In this document: positions 38,301-48,542 of the stretch, piece after piece
How the letters are laid out: every line of letters begins with the position of its first letter
How positions within the stretch are numbered: the stretch's first letter is position 1
DNA from: Clavelina lepadiformis
Taxonomy: Eukaryota > Chordata > Ascidiacea > Aplousobranchia > Clavelinidae
Direction of reading: 5' to 3'
Assembly (NCBI RefSeq): GCF_947623445.1
Contig: NC_135241.1
Coordinates: forward strand, 2,978,501-3,042,500
DNA: 64,000 nucleotides
Notes under the pieces: model-generated
Databases searched by the model: none
What the model was told of the DNA's origin: nothing
What the model saw: the letters and a program-made list of their open reading frames with translations, nothing else
Program-made: the position numbers and the translations under genes

Positions 38301-39564
38301 TAATTTTTTTGTTTTCTTGCCATGTACACATTTTTGGTTGGTTTGATGTGGTTGTCTTTTAAACTGGAGCCTTTTTTATTGCAACAGGAGATTATCTTGA
38401 AGCTTGTGATACCTTGAAACATATCGCTGATCACGAGAAAGACTCAGCAATGAACAAGAAAAATTACTTAAGTCTTGGAAAACTTGCTGCAGTATTTTCA
38501 GATAATGACAAAGAGACAATTCGAAGAAAGACTGAAGGTATGACATGTTTAGAAAATTTACATTTAAAAGTTACATCAGAGTTATTAATTTGCGTGCCAG
38601 TTGTAGCAAGTTTGTTCATATTACTTAGTTGTACCGTGACTGCAATCCAATACCGATATGTCAAATTTAGTTTCACGTTTTTTTGCGCTCACCAGTTGTT
38701 TAGAGTAATGAAACATAATATTTTTTATCCAGTGATAGATCATGAACAAATGCTTTTGAAATATCAGGAGACACTTCCGTCATCTGTGTATGAAACGCTG
38801 ACTGCATCTCCTGATTGCGCACCAGTTTACTCACCAACAAAATTAATTGAAGTCAGAAAATCACTTTTTCCTGTTAAGTTGCTTAGACTTTTACTTATCC
38901 AAAACAAAACACTGAATATTGTTTTGATATACCTCGTCGGTTTTATTGTACTTGCTGGCATTTCAAATTGATTGCATTTCCTTTTAATTTCTAGCTTTAT
39001 ATCGGTGATCTAAACCAGCATGCAAATGAGGTCGATTTCAAGAAAGCTTTTGAACTGCTTGATTACATTACAGGAGACTCTTCAGAAAATACCAGAATGG
39101 TATTCAAATGTTCAGTTGATTGTTTAATTTGTTTGAGTAAATCAGAAAAAATGGTGGTAGATGTTCTTATTTTTATATTTTGTCTATAGACAGAATTAGA
39201 TGAGTGGAAATTGCATATTTGGTGTCGGGCAATTTTGAAGGATAATTGGCAAGATGTGGATACTTCTTCCGACCCCTTTGAATCTTGCAGTCACACTGTT
39301 CTCTTTAAAACACTTAAATTAGCGTATGACACAGGTGAATGTGTATTTTGTTACATTGTCTGATCTTTATATTTTGATTGAAACTTGTCTTATATTCATT
39401 TACTGTATTTTGTTTAAGACACATTACCAGATATAATGCCTGAAGTGAATTCATTACTTGGCCGTAGTGAATTAGAAGAACTAGGAAAAGACCCCAAGTT
39501 TGAATTTTTAATGAGAGCAAGCTTTGAACGTGTTCAACGAATGATGGTTCCTTCAACAGCCTGA
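32332..39564 (+). CDS. NUP133: Nuclear pore complex protein Nup133
   Basis: Nup133 is the stem subunit of the Nup107-160 Y-complex of the nuclear pore; it also acts at kinetochores. I find 25 exons: 32332-32468, 32570-32706, 32917-33017, 33206-33442, 33573-33632, 33745-33849, 34017-34205, 34442-34645, 34799-34964, 35057-35208, 35584-35727, 35826-35970, 36065-36168, 36292-36424, 36580-36674, 36795-36917, 37050-37178, 37413-37626, 37796-37929, 38094-38247, 38388-38537, 38733-38851, 38995-39099, 39190-39334 and 39419-39564. They sum to 1175 aa (human 1156). The N-terminus is Ser/Arg rich, followed by the beta-propeller (GWCWLVCELKLFVW) and the alpha-helical stack (DDYPAQDPRWAESVP, ILLHQLEDK, KAAFLAEKYHDFDILV, LGKLAAVFS, EVDFKKAFELLDYI). 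Exon 12 could alternatively run to the donor at TGGG/gtaatt (about 36014); both are phase 1. Confidence 0.95.
33905..33957 (+). repeat. Three-copy 18-bp minisatellite in NUP133 intron 6
   Basis: The unit gatatacattatggcatt is repeated three times head to tail between exons 6 and 7. The first copy begins with c in place of g and the last lacks a base. It is small and probably neutral. Confidence 0.85.
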
Positions 39565-40296
39565 GAAGTGCCCTACAGTATAAAGAGATATAGTTCTTGC
39601 TTGTTGTCAATCAATCATTTTTTATCTTTCACGCTGCCAATTTTGAATACAAAAAGGTTATAAAGTTTCGAATAATAATTCAAACTTCTACTTTTTATGT
39701 CGGTCGTGTAACAAAGTTTTAAACATTTAATTTTCGGTAGTTTTCCATTTTTGTTAAATCTATTTTTGAAATATTCCAAGTAACAGCAGAGTACTTTTAT
39801 GTGATGAAAGATAAACTGTGGCAGGGTAGACAGAATCTTGCGCAAAGGGATGATTTCAGTCTTATCTAAAAGCGAATACACACTTTTGTCGATGTTTTGA
39901 TAGTTTACATTAAAAGGTACAAGATAGGGAGACATGGACTGGCTTTCAAATATCACGAAATAGCAATGGCTACCACAATTACAGTTAAGAATTTATTTTC
40001 ATAATGCTGACTGTAGTTTTGGATAATCATTACAATTAGATCATCCGCCTTTAGAGCGTTGGTCGAATGAAAGAGATTTAAACACGTGTTTAAATCTCTT
40101 TGGTCGAATCCAATAAAATTTAAACATTACATGATCATTAGCGACATCGGTGGCTAATTTTAGTTGTCATAGTTCTGGGTAGTTAGGGAAGCTCAGGGGA
40201 TTACCCCATATCAATACAGGCATTTACAGTCAAGGCTAGGCTGTGTTGCTTGATCAAGCCTAAAATAACATGGTAGATGGTAGAACGCATTTAAAA
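39565..40296. other. NUP133 to LRRC43 spacer with palindrome
   Basis: This 732-bp gap joins two genes on the same strand. It holds the perfect palindrome listed separately and an AATAAA at 40113-40118 that could end NUP133 transcripts. No third gene is seen. Confidence 0.5.
40070..40101. repeat. 32-bp perfect palindrome centred on CACGTG
   Basis: The left arm aaagagatttaaacac is exactly reverse-complemented by gtgtttaaatctcttt with no spacer, so the centre is the E-box CACGTG. A 10-bp direct repeat, ttggtcgaat, lies at 40059-40068 and again at 40100-40109, the second copy sharing the palindrome's last two bases. It lies 195 bp upstream of the LRRC43 ATG. Confidence 0.9.
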
Positions 40297-43200
40297 ATGT
40301 CGAGTCCTTGCAGTTTGGCCACGCAACAAGCGTGTTATAATGTTTTTCAAGATTTGTTGAGAACGCTTTGTCTTCAAGAGTTTCCATGTGGGTTTGGTAC
40401 TTGGGTAAGTAGGCCTACATGCCTTTGTGAAACGTAATAAACTGTCAGAGTAACTGTCAAACCGTTGCACTCATGGTTGCTTCTTTAATGGCCTACTTTA
40501 AAACGTAATTGTAATGCAACGACTAGTTTGCGTTACTTAACCTCTGTATATGTTCGACAACGTTGCATTTAGTGCCACCATAACAGACTCTGCTGCTGTC
40601 ATATAAAACTAATTTTTACAGCGTAACCCCAAGGACAAATTTGCTGAAGGGCAATACTCTATCACCACAAAAGGTAAAAACAACTAAGTAGGCACAATCA
40701 AGGTTCATATGTGCAGTGAACTATACAAGCTATTCAATCTTTCAAAGGGTACTCAACAATTAAATGCTTTTAAAAGCTAACTGATATGCTTGATTGTATT
40801 ACATTCATTAAATTTAACTATCAATAAATCACACTTATGCTTCTTTTAAGTTTTAAACTTTAAATACCTTACTGTACGCTCATTGCATGTGTAATTCAGA
40901 TTATGGAATTCAGTATGAAAAAATGGATGTGCTTCAGGAGTACTTAAATTCCGGGACTTGGGATGTTGATACTTCATGGAGCAAGGAAGCCGCACAATTA
41001 AGGAGTTTAGCAGTCTCTGAACCCTGGAAGATTAATGACGATGCAAAAGGCACAAAATTTATTCATCATTTCTTCAAAAGTTTACGAATCATCGACAAAC
41101 AGGTAATGTTCAAGGCACTTAATCTTGTACCCATGACCTCAGCTATAATGAAGTTGTTTAAAAACGTTTTTGACCGCTCTAGTTTTACAAGGAGATAAAT
41201 CAATCATTTTTTGTCAATATTTTTGTTTCAGAAAACCAACAATTCACATTTACCATGCAGTTATGATTATAATTATATGATTATACTAAAGCACGAAAAC
41301 TAATAACAAAAAATTTATATGTGATTGGAAGAGCTGACTATAAATTAAAATGTGATTATTTTCCTGCTGATATCTATAATAATCAGCTTTTCAAGCTGGA
41401 AATAAAAGTTTTACTGTGACTTGACCTGCTTTAGTTGTTACAATTCCAACTGCATGGTATTTGAAACCCACTTTAACTCTTCCTAAATTATAATTTGCAT
41501 ATAATAAAAAAGTTAAACAAAAATAAAGTTTCTCTTATTGAAGAAGCTCTAGTTTCAGTAATAATATTTGCCCTATCATACGTTCGTGTATGCAGATTTG
41601 TCTATTGATTCAAAATTTTGTATTTTGCTTTTCTGCTGAATTTAGATAACAGATCTTGACAGCAATATGGTACTGTTAAAAAATCTTGAAAATCTCACTT
41701 TAAGTGTGAACTTGATAGCAGAAATTCCTTCAGAGAACCTTCCCCAAAAATTAAAGGTGAGGAGCGTTTAACGTCAAGACAAAAATCAACATTTGGAGAA
41801 AGTAAAAAATAGTACGGCATGGTGATATACTTAGCTATTAGTTGAGACGAATTGGCGGACTGGTTGATAATACAAAAGTCACAGAGAACTTATCATGAAA
41901 AATGTAAAGGTCTTGGAACTGTGCACAAACCGTCTTCAGAGCATAGTATCATTGTGTAAGAGACCACCACCTTTGCTGCATCTTGGCCTCTCACATAATC
42001 TGCTCTTTAATACAGATGAATACAAATTTTTTACAGTAGAATATTGGTGAGTTTTATTTATTTTTTTGTGCTATCATGTGTATGGCTAACGTTTTATTTC
42101 AAATACTCATTTATTTTAAATACTGATCACTTGCAAGCAAAATCATTTTTTCCTGACTCGAGTCACACAGCTATTTGAGATGGGTCAGAAACAGTTGACT
42201 GGGTTATAACTCTTTCTTGGTTCTCAGGCCAACATTAATGTCTTTGGACTTGAGTTACAACAATTTAACTGAACTGGTTGAATTGGTGGATAGACTTGCT
42301 TCCTTACCAAACCTCAGAAATCTTATTCTACAGGGAAATCCACTTTCAGTATGCAATCTTATCTTGATTATTTGAATATGCATTCAGTGACGCTTAATTA
42401 TTATTGAAGTGAAGTTAATAAATGTGTTATTGTTTGTGCACTTATCTTGACTAATACTTTAAATCGTCAATATTTGTAACTTTTTAGTTAATTCCTGGCT
42501 ACCGTGGCCATACAATTGATGCCCTGCGAGGACTTACAATTTTGGATGACGTTCAAATATCTGCTGATGAAAAACATCATTTCAAAGGGTTGGGTAAAAA
42601 GAAAGAATTAATTCTTGATGAAGCTTGCTTAACTGTAACAATTGAATCACTTAGTGGGATCCCAATGCCAGACGAACTCAAGGTAATAGCACAGTTACAA
42701 ACTCCATATTTGCACTTTTTTATTATTCTTCTAACTTTTGTAGTGTTTTTTAAACCTGCAGTAGTTTATAAAACTGCCGATTTTTTTGTCAAATTCAAGC
42801 GTTTTATTTTTCAGGATGAAGAAAGGGACGAGTTTCCTGTGGTAACAACAGAATACATTGTTCAATATGACATGCTGAAGGATGTTGTTCAACAAACTGA
42901 CGATATAGCAAGTAGGTTGAGTGTTTTTTGTTTTACTTAATGTTTGCTGTCCGAAGAGTACTTCAATGCTTGCCACTGACAGGAAACCAAAACTTACTGA
43001 TTCAATCTAAATTTTACTATTCGAATTACGTTCGGGTTTTCCCAATCTGTTAAAGATCAGATAATCAAATTATTTAAAAACTACAATATATTAACAGACG
43101 CTACTATTGAAGACATTGTCAATAAGGAGTTTCAGCCGTGTATCATATCAAAAAGTAGATCAGGACTAACAGAGCCATCAGAAATTATTGTACATGAATC

Positions 43201-44271
43201 AGAAGCAAAACCCTGGACAGAAATAGCAATTAATATAGATATGAAGTGAGATTGAAGCTTGTGTTAACCACCCGATACTACACTTAATAAATCAAGGGCA
43301 ACCATTAGAAATTATTTTCAGTGTTTTTACTTTTCTTCAGAAAAGCCCACTTTGTTGATGACCTTGTTACTTTCCGTGATTTTATCAAGAAGGGAATTAA
43401 TTTTAAAATAATTTCTAAGCAAACTTTATCTTGGCCGGTTACTCCAACCGATGAATTGAATGCAGCCACTCCTGAAAGTCCTATGAAGAAATCTAACAAA
43501 GATGGAAGCGAGACACCAAGTAAAAAAGGAAAGGATGCAAAAGGAAAAGAAAAGGTAATGTTAGACATTTTTGAGAAAACCATATCAGGAAAAAACCATA
43601 AACCATATTGATGTTAACACCATATAATAGAATCCATTGGAACTATACGAAAATATTGCTGCTTGTAGAAAATAAAAAGTGCCAAGGACAAAGGGAAGAA
43701 GAAAGTGAAGGAGCCTGGAGGTGAAGTGAGAAGTGACCCACCAACATTTACAGAAGTGGGAACATATCTGGTGCCTCTGGAGCAGTTTTTGGAAGGTGAC
43801 AGAAAGGTTTCTGAACAATGTTACTGTGGAGGAGGGCCATTGCCAAGTCCAGAAGAATTGGAGAAACAGAAGTTAGATCCACAGGTACAACAAACAGAGT
43901 TTGGCAGCCAATTTCTAAATTTCTCAGAAAATGCCATACAAAGCCAGCTTACAAGACATGTGTCAATAATAGATTCCATTATGGTTACAAAGCCGGATGC
44001 TTTAGTATCATGACTTTAATTTTTTCTATCTTCTTAGGAGGAGATGAAAAAACCAGACACAAAACCATCAAGAGGTAAGTCAGGAAAACGTAAAACTCCT
44101 TCCGCTGATAAGAAAAAATCGAAAACTTCAGCTGGAAAGAAGGGCAACAAGAAGCATGAAGTGGAAGAGCCAGAAGAAAAGGAAGAACCAACAGAGCCTC
44201 CACCAATACTACTTCAAGTTGGAGTTGAATTGAAACGCTGGGATACGGCTGCAGACAGTTTAAAGCTTTGA
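40297..44271 (+). CDS. LRRC43: Leucine-rich repeat-containing protein 43
   Basis: LRRC43 is a poorly studied LRR protein whose orthologues are linked to motile cilia and sperm. Exons: 40297-40404, 40622-40673, 40900-41102, 41646-41756, 41910-42046, 42228-42348, 42488-42682, 42815-42911, 43098-43245, 43341-43554, 43669-43884 and 44038-44271; phases close to 611 aa (human about 656). Landmarks are LCLQEFPCGFGTW at the N-terminus, HHFFKSLRIIDKQ, LRR units (LKVLELCTNRLQSI, LLHLGLSHNLLF, LMSLDLSYNNLTEL, LRNLILQGNPLS), then LIPGYRGHTIDALRGLTILD and DEKHHFKGL. A C-terminal region follows with KPWTEIAIN, LSWPVTP, a Lys-rich low-complexity stretch and PPILLQVGVELKRWDTAADS. The last exon contains a strong donor-like gaggtaagt at 44072-44080 but reads through to the conserved C-terminus. 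Confidence 0.94.
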
Positions 44272-44574
44272 GTCCTGACATCTGCTATATAAACTTGTAA
44301 TGCTTGAGTCACTCTCTGTGCATAGCTAATTGCACACAGTGTTTTCATCTTTAAATTTTATTTGCTAATAATACAATAATGCAAGGATTGTTTACAAGGT
44401 TTATAGCACATTTTGAGAATACACCATTTCCTACAATTAGAAAACATTTTGTAGATGAGCATTGGGTAAACCAAGCAGTAAGACAAACAATACACATAAG
44501 CAAATTGGCACATGATTTGGGGAATGGCAATAGTAACGTTAAGTTTTACAAGATAAATAATGACAACCTTTTAT

Positions 44575-46276
44575 TTACGCTCTGCAAGTTTCGACAATCG
44601 CTTCTACGCTTTCGTCAAGATTATTAAATCCATCTAAAACATAGTCGGCGTCTTCCAGATCTTTGCTAGAATATATTCCGGTTGTCACAGCAACACATGG
44701 GACGCCATTGTCATGTGCACAGGATATATCCTTGGGACTATCACCAATGACAACCATGTCATTTGGCTCAATATCAGGCACTCCTAAATGTTTGCAATAT
44801 CTTTCTTTTGCTATCTCCACCAGCTTGCTTCGAACGCCATGATCTGACCCAAAAGCTCCCATTATACCAAAATTTTCCACATGGAATAAATCCAAATTGA
44901 CACCAGCAGATTTTAGCTTCAGCACAGCAGTTGATTGGAGATTTCCTAGTAAAAAAAAACTTAAACAATTATATCTATTTGCTGCAAAATTAGAAATCTT
45001 TCGTGATGATATATATGTAGTTGTAGTAATAAACCACAAAGTTTACCTGTTAGCAAAGCAACTCTAACATCATTTCGTTTGGATAATTTCTCTAGTAGCT
45101 CCTTGACATTTGGCAAAACAGCCCACTGGTAACTGCAAACAAATCGTAGTCACTTAATCATTTAAAAGTTCAATGTTTACAGGTGCAACATAATAAATTT
45201 ATACAGCAAAAATCCATATTTTGAGAAAAAAACTGCTACATTGAATTTACATTCTAACCTGCCTTCAGCCACACCCTTTTCTACTATCTGTGGAAGTATC
45301 GTGAAAGCTTTCTCTATTCTCTCATCATAATCCTTCCATTCATATTTCATAACTCCATTTGCTTGCAACAGATCTGCTGTTATACTTGGATCAGTACCAC
45401 CTGAAAATTCATATCACGTATTTTTTGCCATTGACTGCGGGTAGCATAAAGCATTTAACTGCTAACCTTGTTAAAGCACACCAAAAATGAAACAGACTCA
45501 CAAAAAATTAATATATGAAGGAAAAGCTGCAAAGCTTAGCAGGCTAAAATGTACATGAGGTAAATTACAGTGGTGCAATAACGAGGTAAGGTTAAGATGG
45601 CCATTAAACCAAGAAAATGCCAGATTTCTATAAAACTAATGAAAAAATGTAAATGCAAAACAAAACTCTGGTCTTATAAAGTTTAGCATGAAACGGTTGT
45701 GCAAATAAAAAAATTGTGATAACCAATTTTAACATTCCGTCTGCTGCGTATATGAGTGTAGAGGAGGTGTTCTTCACAGTTGGGTACAGATTTACATAAT
45801 AATATGAGAACTATTCTGATGGTTTTGCATAAACAACAATGGAATGGAATTAATTTGTAGTCTTGTGGGAAGAAGTCTCGATACAAAAAGGATCAATAGC
45901 ACATTAACAAAATAGTGAGCTAATTTAAAATCCCCGCACACTTTGCAAACTTTTTCATCTTGGCAGCAACCCATTGCAGCTGCAATAGTGTATTATTGCA
46001 ATAGATTTTGATGATGTTTGTTTTTAATTACAGTATACGTATGATGACGTGATTTTCGATAAAATATTTGGTTATAATAAATGTGATGTTTGCAGTACCT
46101 GAAAATACAACACCATTTCGTTCAATTGGTTTTTCAAACGCAGATGAGAGTGCCGTGGTCAAGGACGCTCCACCCTGTGTTTTGGCATGACGAGAAGTAG
46201 CGAGAGTGCCGTCTATATCAAACAGGAGAAGACGTGGTACCTTCCTTGCCATTTCACGCACAAACTGCAATTTCAT
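44575..46276 (-). CDS. HAD-superfamily phosphatase, bacterial phosphoglycolate phosphatase-like
   Basis: This is a Mg-dependent aspartyl-phosphate hydrolase of the HAD superfamily; the substrate is not evident. Minus-strand exons: 46276-46099, 45400-45259, 45132-45047 and 44945-44575; phases close to 258 aa. All four HAD motifs are present: I LLLFDIDGTLATS, II VALLTGN, III a Lys after the cap-return (VRSKLVEIAKER), and IV VIGDSPKDISCA. A helical C1 cap lies between motifs I and II. The phrases GTDPSIT, LLTGN and FGAFGSD-like IMGAFGSDHGVRSK resemble bacterial HAD proteins more than animal PGP or HDHD proteins. Met9 (46252) is an alternative start. The gene is tail to tail with LRRC43 (303 bp between stops). 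AATAAA overlaps the stop codon (44575-44570 on minus). Confidence 0.88.
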
Positions 46277-46600
46277 GTTACAAACAACATTCGGATAACT
46301 AACACGTTAGCTTGAAACTCAAACTGTTGAAGTTGATATATTTGGTCGAGGGAGGGTAACATTATTTTACGGAAAGTGAGGATTGGTACCGGAGTTTTTA
46401 TCCTTCGATTGCGGAAAAACTTGTCTCCACTTCAACTTGTTAATAATTCTGAGCTCAAGTTAGTAGGCTTGTCTGAGTGTAATGTACATTTATCGTTTAA
46501 AGAAAGATTTACTTTTTATTTTTTGTTGTCTCGCCCAGGTTAGCTTGGCTATATTCATCAGAAATACTGAATGAAAACTAGAATAGTTATTAATCAATGC
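46277..46600. promoter_or_regulatory. 5' flank of the HAD gene
   Basis: Upstream of the HAD start codon there is no recognisable coding sequence before the repeat cluster begins. The promoter is inferred by position only. Confidence 0.35.
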
Positions 46601-46621
46601 TTGACCAGGAGCATTGCAATG

Positions 46622-46692
46622 GGAATGTCCCGTGGTTGAATATCGAATCTGGATTGCATAATGGCAAGATCGACGCTCTACCATCACACAAC
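46622..46692 (-). mobile_element. tRNA-like SINE head (pol III A and B boxes)
   Basis: On the minus strand tggtagagcgtcg (A box, 46683-46671) is followed by ccagattcgatattc (B-box-like, 46651-46637), the spacing and order of a tRNA gene. The fold lacks a clean acceptor stem by eye, so I read it as a tRNA-derived SINE head rather than a functional tRNA. Confidence 0.5.
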
Positions 46693-46921
46693 TGTAAAAA
46701 AGGAATATCCTGTTTTAATCTCTAGTAAGGATAGATATACCGATAATGCATGAAAACGTATAGGATAAATTGAGAAATTAATCACCTTCTAAACAAAGAA
46801 TGGTCATCAATTCAAACAGGTTTTATTTTTATTTTAAAAACAGAAGGCAATAGAAACATTTGCTTATGCTTATAAATACTAACAGTATTTTATTTCTGTG
46901 ACAAACAAGCTCACTATTTAG

Positions 46922-47343
46922 TAGGGATGTGCCGTGAGGAAGATTATTCGGGTTCATGCGAACCCGAATATTATGAAGGTCGACACGAACGAATCCCGAA
47001 TCTATTCGTATTAGAACCAAACAATAAAATTTCATCCAAAAGTTGTCAACTCTTGCTTGTAACATGATGTAATCGAATAACAAATCGTTTTCTTTCGAAA
47101 AAAAGTGTTTAAAAAACGATTGAAAAAGCAAATTCGTTTGGAAAACGACCTTCATTGTAAGTACCGTTGACTCTAGTTTAGCTTTGTTGGGAAACTAGAT
47201 CATCATTTTAAACAAAACTCAGTAAATTTATAAGTAATATTGTATTCGGGTTCGCCATTGTTGGTATTCGTGTTCGCCCGAATCTTCCATAAAGGATATT
47301 CGGCGAATCTATTCGGGTTTGGGTTCGTATCGGCCCATCCCTA
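46922..47343. mobile_element. Non-autonomous hAT-type MITE, 422 bp
   Basis: A perfect 8-bp target duplication, ctatttag, lies at 46914-46921 and 47344-47351. The ends are inverted: left tagggatgtgccg, right reverse complement tagggatgggccg. Inside, the sub-terminal string attcgggttcg recurs in both orientations near each end, as expected of multiple transposase sites in hAT elements. No transposase frame is present. The termini differ from the MITE at 6948, so this is a separate family. Confidence 0.88.
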
Positions 47344-47547
47344 CTATTTAGCAATAACAGTATACTTGAGATGTGGCCAGTCGACGCAAAATATGTCCCA
47401 GAAAAAAGTCAGATAATGAAGAAAATTGCCAAAAAACTTGCTGACTAAGCTATGGCTTAGCTAAGATTTGACTGTCGGTGGAACCAAAGACGCCACTCAG
47501 CCACGCTTAACATACCTAAAATTTTAAGCCTGCTTGGTCGCGAATCA

Positions 47548-47610
47548 CATAACTGAGCGGAGAGAGCAACGAGCTTCCCAGCTGAGCTTCGAGGTTCGAT
47601 TCCTGGTCAA
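47548..47610 (+). mobile_element. tRNA-like SINE head with perfect B box
   Basis: aactgagcggagagagcaac resembles an A-box region, and 38-40 bases later there is an exact ggttcgattcc B box (47593-47603). I cannot draw a full cloverleaf with paired acceptor ends, so a tRNA-derived SINE is preferred to a tRNA gene. Confidence 0.5.
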
Positions 47611-47827
47611 ACTAAAGAAAGTTATATCGGTTCGGCTTCTACAATCTACATGCCCATTATTTTGAAAGTCGGAGAGACTGTCTGCTGAGGCATGTCATCA
47701 AATGTATCGGCTGATTCGATCACTTGTGCTGATTAGCATCAATCATACCAAGAGTTGCAGTCACCGTACTATCAACATAGCTGGTTTCTCGGTGCAGATT
47801 CTATCTTAGATTACCGGCATGTTAATA

Positions 47828-48083
47828 ATCACGTGAACAGATCAAGGGAAATCACCCAATATCGAAGCAAACTGCAAAACTAGAGAAATTCCTTTGGGGA
47901 ATTTAGATTGATCAAGTGACAATGAGAAGAGAAATCACCCAATATAGTAATATACAAGCAAACTGCAAAAATAGGTAAATTCCCTTTTGGAACTTGGATT
48001 GATCACGTGACCACGGGAATGGAAATCCCTAGTATCCAAGCAAACCCCAAAAATAAAGAAATTCCCATGGGGAATTTTAATTG
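47828..48083 (+). repeat. Imperfect tandem repeat, three units of 82-91 bp
   Basis: The units are 47828-47910, 47911-48001 and 48002-48083, with the start of a fourth after 48084. Each runs atca(c/a)gtga ... gaaatcaccca ... aagcaaactgcaaaa ... aaattcc ... gattg. Divergence of roughly 15-25 percent between units, judged by eye, indicates an old array. Confidence 0.8.
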
Positions 48084-48217
48084 ATCAAAGGACAGTATTA
48101 ATTACTTCTCTTGGGAAATAACCTTTTATTATAATCACCTGATAAGAATATCAAGACGCGTGAAGAAATATTTCATAAGAAGTAAACTGGGCAAAATTCC
48201 GTACAGCTTTGGTATGG

Positions 48218-48542
48218 TATTCTTTAACCTCGGACTGAGGAAGTCTTTGCGCGACTTACACCCAGTGATGATTGCTCATCGCTCGGGCCGCGGTTACTGA
48301 GCTAGTCTTTGTGTAAATTCCAATTATCACACAATTATTATTTTATTTATTTTTCTTTTTCTATGGTTTGGAATTTGGAGCTATTGGACCAAGTCCACTG
48401 GACAGAAGCAAGTGTCGTTAATGCCTTGCCCAAGGGTGGGGACATGCCAACGACATGGCGCCACTAGGTATCGTACACGGAACATGAGTCGTATTTGTAC
48501 CGAGGCCGGCGATCGAACTACTCAGCTGCCTAGCCGACAGCT
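48218..48542 (-). mobile_element. tRNA-derived SINE, copy 2 (inverse orientation)
   Basis: Read on the minus strand it begins with a tRNA-like head (cggctaggcagctgagtagt, then ttcgatcgcc). It passes through a body shared with copy 1 (cccttgggcaaggcatta against cccttgggcaatttgta). It ends in the block gatgagcaatcatcac, gtaagtcgcgcaaagact, cctcagtccgaggttaaaga, almost identical to copy 1. The tail is better conserved than the head. Confidence 0.78.

Noticed and set aside
44075-44080. Strong donor-like gtaagt inside the last LRRC43 exon
   Set aside because: The frame continues without interruption to a C-terminus that matches the family, so it is unlikely to be used.
46622-47610. True tRNA genes at 46.65 and 47.58 kb
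   Set aside because: A and B boxes are good, but I could not pair acceptor stems or confirm a cloverleaf by eye; SINE heads are more economical.
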